From NCBI GenBank assembly GCA_958450365.1, contig CAUEEP010000789.1, positions 1-64,000 on the forward strand: 64,000 nt of DNA, read 5' to 3'. This DNA comes from Mesorhabditis belari. Taxonomy: Eukaryota > Nematoda > Chromadorea > Rhabditida > Rhabditidae. Both the position numbers and the translations under genes were made by a program. The notes under the pieces were generated by a model. The model was not told the origin of the DNA, ran no database searches, and saw only the letters and a program-made list of their open reading frames with translations. Shown piece after piece: positions 1-9,808 of this stretch (positions within the stretch are counted from its first letter, which is position 1; every line of letters begins with the position of its first letter).

Positions 1-210
1 TCCATCAACCAACCATAGTGAAACATTCGAAACGTGGAATTGATCGATTTCCGAATTCGAATGAGATCATCGAAAGTACGAGATGGGCTTCGGATCGAGA
101 AATCCTGATTGCAACGATCCTCGCCACGACAACAACATAAACGCCCGTGTTTTCCCTGAAAAGTTAATTACTGGCGCTCCCTCTGGCACACTTCACTCAT
201 CAGTCATATT

Positions 211-343
211 CTTTGTGCTCACCAGTAAAAGCACTCTTTCTGGCGCACTGAAGTCTTCATTTTTCTCTTGAGACCAAGTGATTGTTGAAAAATGAAGAAT
301 TCCCACCAGAAGGGGCGCATTTACAAATTTGAGTACAAAGTAC
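211..343. repeat. Hairpin repeat family A, copy 1
   Basis: Left arm reads CTTTGTGCTCACCAGTAAA, then a TTCTGGCGCACTGA-type block and CTTCATTTTTCTC. The right arm is the imperfect inverse, ending in GAGTACAAAGTA. The arms are about 55 nt around a loop of about 20 nt. The same hairpin recurs across the window (1195, 2371, 26865, 28758, 45302, 54279, 60587). It carries no coding sequence and looks like a foldback or MITE-type element. Confidence 0.75.
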
Positions 344-1194
344 CCTTCTGCAAACCTTATATTCAAACAAATAGCACATCATCGCCTTCTTCGTTTCATC
401 GAGTCCAACCGTGATCTCAGAACATCTTAAGAATTGCGGATTAGGGTAATTTGAAATCCTTGGTTGCCTTTACCTTGGTTGCCTATATTGTGTCTCCGAG
501 TTCAACCACCATGTGTTATTTCGATATTTCTAAAAGCAGACAAGATAACGGTAGCTTTTAGCTTTTAAAGCTTTTAAAGCTTTTAAGTAGCTTTTAAAAG
601 TTGACCCTTTTTAGAAAAGACCTTATTTTGCCTTTGGAATACATCGTGTTTCACCATGGTTCTCGATTGACATCCGAATTCCATTTTGAGAGTTCCGTCG
701 AGATTCTGAAGCTTATTTTATGTCTAAATAGGCAACTGTGGGGATTTCGAAGAACTAGCCCATCCGATAGAAAATTTTGTTTGTCAAATGGGGGGAGGGG
801 GTCCGAACTCATAAACTCAAAGATTTCATTCGTTCCGTAGACAAGCACACTAGACGCTACACCACGACGAGAGTTGAAAGGGAAGCGTAAACTCTGCTCA
901 AGAATGTATAGAGAAAAATTTGATCCCAGAAATCTCGCGTTTGGAAGCAGAATGGAAGCAGATTCAGGAGATTCAGCAGATTCGGATTCCCCGTCCGATT
1001 TTCAATTGAATGGGCTAGGCTAGGTCACAAAGTAAACTTTAGGGCTATTCTTATATCTAATCATGATAACAGCTAACCAACTGTCCTTCCAATAATTCCC
1101 TTGAAAACTAAAAACTCTTTAAACCCAAAAACCATATCATCAATTCTCATTTTTACAAACGACCACCATCTAGTGCACAGAAAGCAGCTCATGG

Positions 1195-1300
1195 TGTAAC
1201 TTGTAAACGCTAAACGCACCCTTTCTAGTGCATTCAATTCTTCACTTTTCTGAATTGAGTGCACCAGAAAGTTGTGTTTATTTCAGCACAAAGTACCCTC
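1195..1300. repeat. Hairpin repeat family A, copy 2
   Basis: Contains GTAAACGC, CCCTTTCTAGTGCA, a shortened loop with CTTCACTTTTCTGAATTG, then GTGCACCAGAAAG and GCACAAAGTACC. The hairpin is degenerate and its left outer arm is partly lost. Confidence 0.65.
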
Positions 1301-1495
1301 GATAAAGACTCACATATGTGAACAGAGTGTAGCACCAAGGATCCTCACATTCTCGAAAAGTTCGCAGCATACCTGCAAATGATTTGTGCTTATGATGGCT
1401 GCAAAAGCACGTTACACCAGTCACAGTAACCAGTTACAGTAACCCTACAAGATCTCCTACCTCTAAAACCGTTCAGCACCCTTATGATAGCTTGG

Positions 1496-1585
1496 AGGGA
1501 GGGAGGGAGGCAGGCAGACTGTCTGTCTGTCTGCCTCCCTCCCTGTCTGTCTGCCTCCCTGTCTGTCTGTCTGTCTGTCTGACTA
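1496..1585. repeat. CTGT/CTCC microsatellite
   Basis: Tandem GGGA/GGCA tetranucleotides switch to CTGT and CTCC tetranucleotides, giving an inverted, self-complementary simple repeat. The CTGT motif also appears in two other compound arrays in the window (28.0 kb and 62.1 kb). Confidence 0.9.
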
Positions 1586-1750
1586 CGGTATTTCGGTTAC
1601 GGTAGTTTTATTTCCCTCACTCAATCCTTTCACAAACCCGATGCTGATTCCCTTGCATGATAGCATTTTTGCACATTCCCCTTTTTCACTTGTTTCATGA
1701 ACTCGATTGAACAACCATCCTAAAATATCGGGTTTTCTGAAAATCAATCC

Positions 1751-1802
1751 TTTCTAAGTGCACCAGAAAGCCGCGTTTACCAGTGAGCACAAAGTACACT
1801 CA
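1751..1802. repeat. Hairpin repeat family A, right half only
   Basis: Only the right arm is present (GTGCACCAGAAAGCCGCG, GTTTACCAGTGAGCACAAAG). It shows that single arms of the element can exist alone, or that the left arm has decayed. Confidence 0.6.
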
Positions 1803-2370
1803 TTCACAACTCACACTTTGTCGACAACAGCACACAGTGTCACCACTTTTCGTCACAAAGCAACCGTTTGTCTGATTCTGAAATCTCCAAGAATCTCTAA
1901 GAACCTTTCAAAAGTTCTCATTCGTTTTAAAAGCTTTTAAGCGATAAGCGATGAATTTTCGACAACTTTGAGAAGTAAATGCAAATTGAATCGTTATTTT
2001 TTCAATTGTTATCTTTTTTTTAAAATCTATCTTCAAATTTTCAAAGTTCTAACCTTTTTAGAAATCTCCTCGCATTGATTTCTCCAATCGCATCCAAAAT
2101 TCCCGTGATTTTCCTCGAAAAGACACCAATCATTGCTCGATTCACAAGAACCCTGTATTCATTTAAAAATCGATATCAATTTAGAATCAATTTAGAAAAA
2201 GTTGCAATGTTCAATTGTTCTTTTTGTGGTTAACAGTCTTTGAATAGCTTAGATTATGAAAATTTAGATCAATCAAAGTTCAATTCAAAGTTCTATTTCA
2301 ACTTCAACTTCAATTTTCAATCAAATTAAAAATGAAAGCCAAATTTTAGAAAATTCAAGCCACTCTAGAT

Positions 2371-2513
2371 GTGCTTTGTGCTCAAAAGCTGTAAACACAC
2401 CCATTTTGGTTCACTGAAGTCTTCATTTTCCCCGCGGCAACGATTTGCTTTGGAAAAATGAGAAACAAAGTGCTCAGAAGGGTTGTGTTTACAAATTTTG
2501 AGCTCAAAGTACC
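2371..2513. repeat. Hairpin repeat family A, copy 3
   Basis: Left arm GTGCTTTGTGCTCA then GTAAACACACCC. The centre is CTTCATTTTCCCCGCGG with an inverse GGAAAAATGAG. Right arm AAGGGTTGTGTTTAC then GAGCTCAAAGTACC. It is the same family as the copy at 211. Confidence 0.7.
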
Positions 2514-2793
2514 GATTTTCATAAACTCACTCGAACACTGTCCATACAAAATCGTGCTGTGATCGGTGTGAGTACGGAAGAAATGAGAAAAATGATCGTC
2601 TCCCAGCTAAGGCACATCAATGAGTGAAATGAATGGAAGATCGGGAATTTCGTCGTCAGTAACTCTTTTTGTTTCCCATTGAAAAGGAAATCAGTTGAGG
2701 TTGGCTATAAACTTTTGTAAAATATAAATATGAAAAGAAGTTGAAGTAGAGTTCAAGCAGTGATTGAATGAGTAAAAGAAGAGGGTTTAGGGC

Positions 2794-2975
2794 TGTTCTT
2801 GTTCTTGTTCTTGTTGTTGCTTTTGCTGTTATTGCTGTTGCTGTTATTGCTGTTGCTGTTATTGCTGTTGCTGTTAATAACACGCTCAATAGCTTCTTAT
2901 AGCTCATTAGTTCTAGTTCTAGTTCTTGTTCTTGTTCTTGTTCTTGTTCTTGTTCTTGTTCTTGTTCTTGTTGAA
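2794..2975. repeat. TTG/TGC simple repeat pair
   Basis: Two blocks, TTGCTG/TTATTGCTG and then TTCTTG hexamers, are separated by about 40 nt of unique sequence. They give artefactual poly-leucine frames on the plus strand and repetitive frames on the minus strand. Confidence 0.85.
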
Positions 2976-3076
2976 CAGCTGATGATTTAAATCTTGAAAT
3001 GCCGTAAGATCGGACTTCAATAGACCTATGGTTGAAAGATTTAAATCAGTTTGATCTGACAAACCAAAGATTAAAG

Positions 3077-3728
3077 CTGTCGTAGCCGATTATGAATGAA
3101 ATATTTTGGCAAATCTTTCTAGTAGAGCAACTCTTTAATTTATCAAGATAATATTATATCATCTTGTAGCGAATTCAATTCTGCGTCGATTGGTACCAAA
3201 TTTGTGAGTTTAGGTTAAAAATTGCCGGCGCTACAACGTTTCATTCCGATTATGAATTATGAATGAGTGGGTCTAGGAGCGTCCAGTGAGTCTAGGAGCG
3301 TCCAGTGAGTGAGTCTAGGAGCGTCCAGTATGTTAAATTTTTTAAATTAGAAAGATTGGATAAAACAACGACGCTTTCATTCAAGATCGGTGCGATCTCC
3401 TGTAGCCGATTATGAATGAGTGGATCTAGACGCGTCAAGTCAAGGATCTAGACGCTAGACCATCAAGTATTTGATGCCATTCAACGCAGAATTATTGATA
3501 ATTATGTGCAATTTTTGAAATTAGAAAGATTGGATACAAAGAAAAAAAATTAGAGCAAAAAAACTGTTTGTTTGAGAGAAAACTTTGAAGGCTCGTAATT
3601 TTTTTTCTTTTTATCCAATCTTTCTAATTTAAAAAATTTAACATAATTATTAATGATTCTGCGTTGAATGATACTAAATATTTGATGGTTGGATGCTCCT
3701 GGACCCACTCATTCATAATCGGCTACGA
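3077..3728. mobile_element. Inverted-repeat (MITE-like) element
   Basis: It is bounded by GTCGTAGCCGATTATGAATG at about 3078 and its inverse CATTCATAATCGGCTACGAC at about 3709-3728. Inside are further direct copies of the terminus (3240s, 3398) and short duplications of TCTAGGAGCGTCCAG. The inner half also inverts (AATTAGAAAGATTGGATA against TATCCAATCTTTCTAATT). There is no reading frame, so it is probably a non-autonomous DNA element. Target duplications were not identified. Confidence 0.55.
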
Positions 3729-4439
3729 CAAAGCAAAGATTTTAATTTCATAGTGGCCAAATTGAGTCATTCGTCAGCCAGTCGACAGCCATCCAGCTAC
3801 TTTACCGTTATTCCTCCACATTCTTTTCCTAGCATTATCAATCCACAATCTAGAAATCTAGTAATCTTCTAGTAATCTAGAAGTAAAATCTTGTGAACAA
3901 GGATCATTCATTCAAGAGATTTACAAGGATTAAAAGGCTCTAACGTTTGTGCATTCATATGAAAGCCTATTTTCATTCCTTGGTTTCATTCAAGGGCTAA
4001 ATCACTTGACAGCTATGGGATTTTATTAGATGTTTCAAATTTGATCTTATCCCTCTACACCAAGATCGATATCGCTCACGGTGCTCAATAAGCTAAAGAG
4101 TTAGTAGTAATGGTAAGACAAATCGAAAAGCCCACAATCGTTATGTTCTACCATCCTATTCTACCATCGAAACCTAGAACTTGACTCAATATTACAAAAT
4201 GAACAAATTGCGACTTCTTCGCAGGAATCCTATCATGCAAAGCTCATGCAAATTGTGGATTTTTCGATTTGTCTTACCATTACTACTAACTCTTTGGCTT
4301 AATATGTCGCCACAAAACACCCCAACTTCCCGTCTTGAATGCGCACAATGGCAGCGGGAAGTAATAACGCTATTGATGCATAGGAAAAAAAATAGAGATC
4401 TAACGATAAAGTACCAAATCATCTTATGAAAGACAAAGA
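3729..4439. other. Intergenic, no feature seen
   Basis: Unique AT-rich sequence. The frames at 4181-4429 (+) and 4192-4572 (-) lack family resemblance, and the second runs into a palindromic repeat. Confidence 0.5.
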
Positions 4440-5065
4440 ATTTCAAGATCGACTTTGAGTTTTCAAGTTGTTCAATCAAAAACCTACCGTAAATACTGTA
4501 ATAGTACCCCATCCCCATAACGACAGCGCGGAGCGTTGCGTAGTCTAGCTTTGGACGAGTTTTTCTCGACACTGGCTTTACAATAAAGCTAGCCAGATTG
4601 TGTCAATATAACAAGATATTCAGCTAATAAAGAAAAAACCTTTAGAGCAGAAAAGGGATGGTACAAAAGAAGTAAACGATGGCGTAACTTCTAAAGATTA
4701 GCGAATGTTTTTTTGTGAATTTCTGAGTGATAAGATTGATCCTTTATACTGTAAATACTGTAATAGTACCCCATCCCCCTCGTACAGTCGCGTAGTCGCA
4801 AAAGTTTTTTAGTATTTCATTTTTTTCAAAGCGCTCGTACTTTCAAAAAATGCATCTTTGGTATCAAAAAATAGCTAAAATTCAGGGCTATTTTTTGATA
4901 CCTATTGTAGCATTGTAGCATAAACCAGTGTGGAGAAAAACTCGTTCAAAGCTAGACTACGCAACACTCCGTACCGTCATTATGGCGGTGGGGTACTATT
5001 ACAGTATTTACGGTCGGTTTTTGATTGAACAACTTGAAAACGCAAAGTCGATCTTGAAAAACTCG
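4440..5065. mobile_element. Hairpin repeat family B in a 0.6-kb inverted repeat
   Basis: The left end (AGATCGACTTTGAG, TTGTTCAATCAAAAACCTACC, then GTAAATACTGTAATAGTACC) is repeated in inverse at 4985-5062. Inside are a second left-type end near 4750 and the core TGGTATCAAAAAATAG with its inverse CTATTTTTTGATACC. The same termini (ACCGTAAATACTGTAAT, GCGTAGTCTAGCTTTG, TTTTCTCGACACTGG) recur at 42.4, 44.1, 49.3 and 50.7 kb. It is non-coding. Confidence 0.65.
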
Positions 5066-6004
5066 TTTCAAAGTCGAAATTCGCCGTTCAGTTAAATTTT
5101 TCAAGAGGAAAAGAATGAAAAGTAACCGCAAATCAAAGAAGGGAAATCAAGTTGACGCGTTGTGAAAAGAAAAGAAAAGCAAAAGAAAAGAAAAGAAAAA
5201 GAAAAGAAAAGCAAAAGCTTTCCAATATTATTCCCCTCTCTTTCACACCTCGAAAAAGATACTCGACAAGAAAGAATCAAGATGAATCCGAGACGAGAAA
5301 AGAGATGGGAAATCGCCTTACCCACCAGGGGGTCTTTATTTTGAGTCTAGAAGAATTTCCATAAAAATTTTAAAAAAAATCTTTCCTTATGTCAGCAAAA
5401 GATAAACAAAATCATTGAGTCAAAATAAATTGAGAAAAGAAAAGCATTTGAAGTTCTTTTTTTGAATCGTGAATCCTAAAATTCTGAAAAGAACACCTAA
5501 AAGGATAAAGAAAGAAATGTTTTAAGCTTAGATTTAAAATTGAATCAAAAATTGCCTTGAGATCCGTTTTGTTCAAATTGAAAACTCTTTTGAAATTGAA
5601 AACTCTTTCAAACATTTTTCAAAACAAACAACCGCTTTTCGTGGCTTTCAAACCAAGAGAAAACAAGTCGATTCCAAAGAAATTCCAAAGATTTCGCCGC
5701 TTTTTTCGCGACCACAAAATGGCCACGAACAATGGGATGCAAAAAAACGGCAAGGGAATGGCCCACTGATTGGTTCAAGTGCCCGGCTAGTAGAGTTCCT
5801 GAAAAAGAAATTGAAATGGGTAAGAGTCGCAAAGTGTCGTGCTAAAAAATCTTTGCTTTCATTTGCAACATAAACCCACAACAAAATCAATTGCACTAAA
5901 TGTTTCTGCTCTTGACAACACGGAACAAATCCAAAAAGGATATCAATCAAACTTTGGCCAAATTGGTGAATCCGGTCATGTTCTGACAGCCGCTTTTTGC
6001 TTTT
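5066..6004. other. Intergenic, purine-rich tract only
   Basis: A GAAAAGAAAAG tract lies at about 5160-5215. The overlapping frames on both strands (5101-5364, 5557-5950) are composition artefacts. No gene, RNA or element is recognised. Confidence 0.5.
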
Positions 6005-6420
6005 ATATTTTGTAAAACCATGTTGGAAGTATAAAAAATAGGAAATTAGGTGTCGCTTGACACCTTTTCAACAAAAATCTTTGTGGTCTCCCCCCCCCCG
6101 CAATAATATATGCGCTATATTATTTTCCTAGGCTATGGCTATGGCTCCGCACTTTAATATCGCCGAAAGCGACCGTGTGACCTGATTGCATGTGGCTGAT
6201 CAAGACAAAAGGTAACGGGCTTGTTGTGTTTTTTTTTGTGTAGGTAAAGCCACAACAACACGCTACCTTTCGACTTTAGCAGACGACGGAAACGCGTTAC
6301 TACTTGGCTGCATATTTTGATAAAAACCATGAGGGGGGCCACATGGATTTTCAAATTTTTGTTGAAAGTGTCGAAAAAGCAAAATTCTTTTTGATACTTC
6401 TGACATGGTTTTACAAAATA
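6005..6420. mobile_element. Inverted-repeat (MITE-like) element
   Basis: The left terminus TTTTGTAAAACCATGTTGGA is matched by TGACATGGTTTTACAAAA at 6400-6420. The inner parts also match (ACACCTTTTCAACAAAAAT against ATTTTTGTTGAAAGTGT). The terminal repeats are about 75 nt around a unique centre of about 250 nt with a run of C at 6090. No transposase frame is present. Confidence 0.6.
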
Positions 6421-6959
6421 TAACAGTGAAAATAAATCGGTTTTAAGAAGATGACCGGATTCGCCAAAAACTGCAAACTTTTCACAAAATATTGACGTTT
6501 TCAGGATGTTTTTCTTTGACTTTTAAAATGCCATGTCAAAATGAGAATCCCATCTCAGGGCAAATCTCGGACCAGAATCTCGCCCCTTTTCTCTTCAGTT
6601 TGTGCATGGCGAAGAAATTGTCCTCGAGGCTGACAGGGGTAATGGAGAGTTAAAGCTTGAGATTCAAAGATGTGAAACCCTCGTTCTCTATTTGCTAAAC
6701 CAAGTCGTATGCGTTTAACACAATTTCCAAATTTTTGCAATGCGTCAAGTTGAAAGTTGAGTCAACAGTGACGTTTAAAACCCAAGCCCGCAATATTTGC
6801 CAAAAATATTAACACCTAGAAACGACAATTGGGAAACTTGAAATACATGTGCTGCCTAATTCGAGAAGGTAAACCGCATTTCACTTTCAACTTAAAACCT
6901 TTTGCAATTTAACAACCAACTGTTAAAATAAGCGTCTTATTTTTAAATTATGATAAGAT
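6421..6959. other. Intergenic, 3' flank of rps-29
   Basis: Nothing recognised. The frame at 6555-6740 (-) has no family features. Confidence 0.4.
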
Positions 6960-6965
6960 TTTATT
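6960..6965 (-). terminator. Poly(A) signal of rps-29
   Basis: AATAAA on the minus strand, about 35 nt past the rps-29 stop codon. This is an appropriate position for a nematode 3' end. Confidence 0.7.
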
Positions 6966-6999
6966 TAAAAAAACAACAAAGTATACCGAAGTGTATTAT

Positions 7000-7266
7000 T
7001 TAATCGAGCTTTTTGAATCCAATATCCTTTGAGTATTCCCGGAAGCACCGTCTGCACATGTTGATGCCGTACTTTCTGATAAGACCGTGGTGGTTGGAGC
7101 AGACACGGCAAGTTCGGGATCTAAACAAAATATATGAATATCTTCATTCAATCTACCACCTATGTGAGTTAATGCCTTACAGGAAATTTAAACAACAACA
7201 ATTCATAAATACCTACCCAGGTCCATATTTGCGAGGATGAGAGTTCCAAAGCTCAGCGAAGCCCAT
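7000..7266 (-). CDS. rps-29: 40S ribosomal protein S29 (uS14)
   Basis: Small zinc-binding protein of the 40S subunit head, active in cytoplasmic translation. Two exons, 7217-7266 and 7000-7120, are joined by a 96-nt intron (donor GTAGGT, acceptor TTTAG) and encode 56 residues, the standard length of S29. The start [19 protein letters not shown], the zinc ligands C-x2-C...C-x2-C (CRVCSNHHG and MCRRCF), and the end DIGFKKLD all match the family. The start follows a TTTCTTACAG acceptor 13 nt upstream, typical of spliced-leader addition. The RRM gene ends only 169 bp upstream on the same strand, so the two could be co-transcribed. No unusual residues were seen. Confidence 0.97.
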
Positions 7267-7279
7267 TTTGTGAGAGTGT

Positions 7280-7281
7280 CT
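7280..7281 (-). other. Probable trans-splice acceptor for rps-29
   Basis: TTTCTTACAG directly precedes the 13-nt leader ACACTCTCACAAA of rps-29 on the minus strand, with no in-frame coding sequence upstream. It fits an SL1 or SL2 acceptor; which one cannot be told from sequence. Confidence 0.6.
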
Positions 7282-7435
7282 GTAAGAAACAAATTATTGC
7301 AACTTCGAAACCCGTATGTACATAAAAGAAAAGAAAACAACTTTTTCTTATGACTCAAAGCTAACAGGTACTTCTTTCAAAAGTTAAAACACTTTAAAGC
7401 ATGGAAATGAATTAAAACAAAGATAACCATATACA

Positions 7436-8341
7436 TCAATGATAACCATATTGTGAAAAATCAGTTGATGTAGATCCCTTGGTTTTATCCGTTTGGTCTT
7501 GGTTCTGATAGTATTGTTCTTCGGTGCCGTAGCCATAATTTGCCATTAAGTCGCTACTTCCACTAACCATCCTAGAGACTGTTGCAAAGTCTCTTGATTG
7601 GTTTCGAACCTCTCGATAGTTCAATGGCTGGCTAGTCGATGCTCTTTGCTCTGCCCACTCTTGTCGATGTTGTCGTTCTCTTTCGCGCTGTGACTCTCGC
7701 TTTAAATCCTCCATTCTGAGCACTCTTCGTAGACGAACCGGATGGCCAGCAATAGTATGCTCAAGAGTCATTATTGCAGTCACTGTAGCCGGCTTCGAGA
7801 ATTCGACGAACCAGCATTTTGGTTTGTGAGTCTTCGGGGAAGGCACCTCGATTCCCACAATTTCACCATACGGCTGAAAAGCCGCACAAATCGCCTCTTC
7901 TGTTATCGCATCAACATCGCCAGGTGATCGTGCTGTAATCATTATCTTCGAAGAATACACCCGGCTCGAATCATTCCCCATCGTCAGATCTTTTAAACGA
8001 CGAATTTTGATCTCGTAACCGAGTTCTTGCAGAATATGTTTCCCAGGAAACAAGAGGCAAGCCTGTGCAGCTTGATCGGTCAGAAATATGGCTACGGCAT
8101 ACGTAAGTGCTCGGTGCTCATTCAAATAAATTGGCTCCTCAACACTCACAAATCCAACCTTTGAGCTCATTGTAGCATTCCCGCACTTGGCCGGTTCCTT
8201 GTACTCTAAATGAACATCTCCAAATTGCTGAAGGTGCCGCCGAAGGTAAAAGTCATAGGATTCCCGTGCAAAGCGAAGACCAGTGACGATAAAAGTTCGG
8301 CTGTCGGTCGACGTTGAAGCCTTGGTGGCAGAAAGTGACAT
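7436..8341 (-). CDS. Two-RRM RNA-binding protein (intronless)
   Basis: A single open frame of 301 residues. An N-terminal RRM-like fold spans about residues 15-115 (TFIVTGLRF as RNP2, then VGFVSVEE and AVAIFLTD). A clearer RRM spans about 130-210 (KIMITARSPG as RNP2, KCWFVEF as RNP1, ending HPVRLRRV). An Arg/Glu-rich helix follows at 215-235 (RESQRERERQHRQ). The C-terminal tail is rich in Ser, Tyr and Gln. It is likely a nuclear or cytoplasmic RNA-binding protein; I do not recognise a specific orthologue. The ATG follows TTTCTTTAG by 12 nt, consistent with a trans-splice acceptor. It has no introns although neighbouring genes are split every 60-130 nt, which suggests a retrocopy or intron loss. 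Confidence 0.88.
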   Translation of the reverse strand: MSLSATKASTSTDSRTFIVTGLRFARESYDFYLRRHLQQFGDVHLEYKEPAKCGNATMSSKVGFVSVEEPIYLNEHRALTYAVAIFLTDQAAQACLLFPGKHILQELGYEIKIRRLKDLTMGNDSSRVYSSKIMITARSPGDVDAITEEAICAAFQPYGEIVGIEVPSPKTHKPKCWFVEFSKPATVTAIMTLEHTIAGHPVRLRRVLRMEDLKRESQRERERQHRQEWAEQRASTSQPLNYREVRNQSRDFATVSRMVSGSSDLMANYGYGTEEQYYQNQDQTDKTKGSTSTDFSQYGYH

Positions 8342-8768
8342 GAAGTCTCGAATCTAAAGAAAAAAAGTTAGTAAGGGCTATCAAAGTTGAAGCAAAGTGA
8401 ATAAAAATAACAATAAAAATCTCAAAATTAGCGTTTTAAGCCGAACCCCGAGAACGGAAATAATTTTTGGCTCGACAAGATCTAACAATTCGGCGACAAA
8501 GAAAAGAATATTCGGTCAAAAAAGAAGACTTTGCAAAAATTGGGTGTTTGGCGCGTTGCCAGACGGAATTCCCACCAAGATTTCTTACTGTAGCCCCGCC
8601 CCTTAATTCAGCAATTTTTCAAGAGCCATTCGCTCTCCACAAATTTGACCATTCCACTCTTCTCGAAAATTGATCACACGCGATGATAAATTTCCTTTTT
8701 CCCGCAACTCTCTTCTCCTAATTCTCATTTTAGGATTGAGATATTTTGTGCTTTACAGCTAACTCATC

Positions 8769-9534
8769 ATGCGGGTCTTTCTATTCATTGCTTCACTTTT
8801 TGTTGTTGCGATTTCTGATACTTGTACCACCGAGGATCATTGTGATCTAAGGTTTTTGAGACTTGTTAGCTAATCTTTTTATTTACAGGATGGCCAACAA
8901 CGAGCGCACCTTCATCGCCGTCAAGCCCGATGGTGTTCAACGCGGCCTCGTGGGAAAGATCATTCAACGATTCGAGGATCGTGGATACAAACTCGTCGCC
9001 CTCAAGCAGGTACGCATTTTGGAGCTTTTGTAAATTAGTAGGATAGACTTCGAATCTGACTTAAGTTAGCGGAGGTTTCTTTGCATTTTGATGTGTTTGT
9101 TTTAGGTAACTCCCTCGAAGGACCATCTCGAGGTTCACTATCAAGACCTGAAGGGCAAGCCATTCTTCCCATCGCTCATCAGCTACATGCAATCTGGCCC
9201 AGTTGTCGGTTGGTGTTTTGTGGATGACGTCTGTTAATGAGTGTCATTTAGCAATGGTCTGGCAAGGACTCGATGCCGTCAAACAAGGACGCGTCATGCT
9301 CGGTGCCACCAACCCACTTCAATCTGCCCCAGGAACAATCCGCGGTGACTTCTGTGTCCAGGTTTGTTGCTCGTACTTCTTTTCAACTTTAAACTTTTCT
9401 TTTAGACTGGCCGAAACATCTGCCACGGGTCCGACTCAGTCGACTCTGCTAACCGCGAGATTGCCCACTGGTTCAAGACTGAGGAGATCAACGACTACAC
9501 CAGCGATCAAATCAACAAATGGGTCTACGAATAA
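8769..9534 (+). CDS. ndk-1: Nucleoside diphosphate kinase, possible signal-peptide isoform
   Basis: Transfers the gamma-phosphate of ATP to NDPs through a phospho-histidine. The core exons 8889-9009, 9106-9208, 9252-9361 and 9406-9534 encode a 153-residue protein from the ATG at 8890, the usual Nm23/NDK length. It starts [20 protein letters not shown], carries the active-site histidine in [11 protein letters not shown], and ends in WVYE. Oddity: an upstream exon, 8769-8851 (27 codons plus 2 nt), splices across a 37-nt intron exactly in frame (AG|G then ATG GCC). It adds [16 protein letters not shown]..., a typical signal peptide. Acceptor motifs precede both ATGs (CTTTACAG at 8758, TTTACAG at 8888), so the short cytosolic form could arise by direct trans-splicing at 8888. 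The span given is for the longer, 181-residue form. The core is certain; use of the first exon is inference. Confidence 0.93.
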
Positions 9535-9595
9535 GCGAGTCTGCTAGGTCTCTTCTTAATTTTAAACTGTTTCATTTCTGTTTTTTATTAAGTAC

Positions 9596-9601
9596 AATAA
9601 A
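9596..9601 (+). terminator. Poly(A) signal of ndk-1
   Basis: AATAAA 62 nt after the ndk-1 stop. The zinc-finger gene converges on it from the other strand, with its stop at 9809. Confidence 0.7.
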
Positions 9602-9808
9602 TAATTTATACCCATTTGAAGGAGAATGTACACAACAAACTAGATAAAGTTCTTGGCTTGTAGAAACCTCTGAGCGAAAAGTTAAAAGTTTATGATTATC
9701 GCGCCGCTCTGTAGTGGCTTAATTTTTGCTGTTCGTACATTTGTATTAATAATTTATCTAAAAGCAACGCATAAAACTATCACACAAGGTACCCGTTAAA
9801 GAATCAAT

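Larger units (their letters stand above)
1..3076. other. Gene-poor intergenic DNA with hairpin repeats
   Basis: No reading frame here has coding character. The open frames are short, low in complexity, or lie inside repeats. What can be seen is three and a half copies of a dispersed hairpin repeat (listed separately), a CTGT/CTCC microsatellite, leucine-codon-like TTG/TGC repeats, and short AAAGCTTTTA runs near 560-600. Confidence 0.6.

Noticed and set aside
2799..2990. Poly-leucine/valine open frame
   Set aside because: Product of TTGCTG and TTCTTG simple repeats; no complexity and no start context.
4192..4572. 126-codon minus-strand frame
   Set aside because: Its N-terminal part lies in hairpin family B sequence that recurs as non-coding repeat; no family features.
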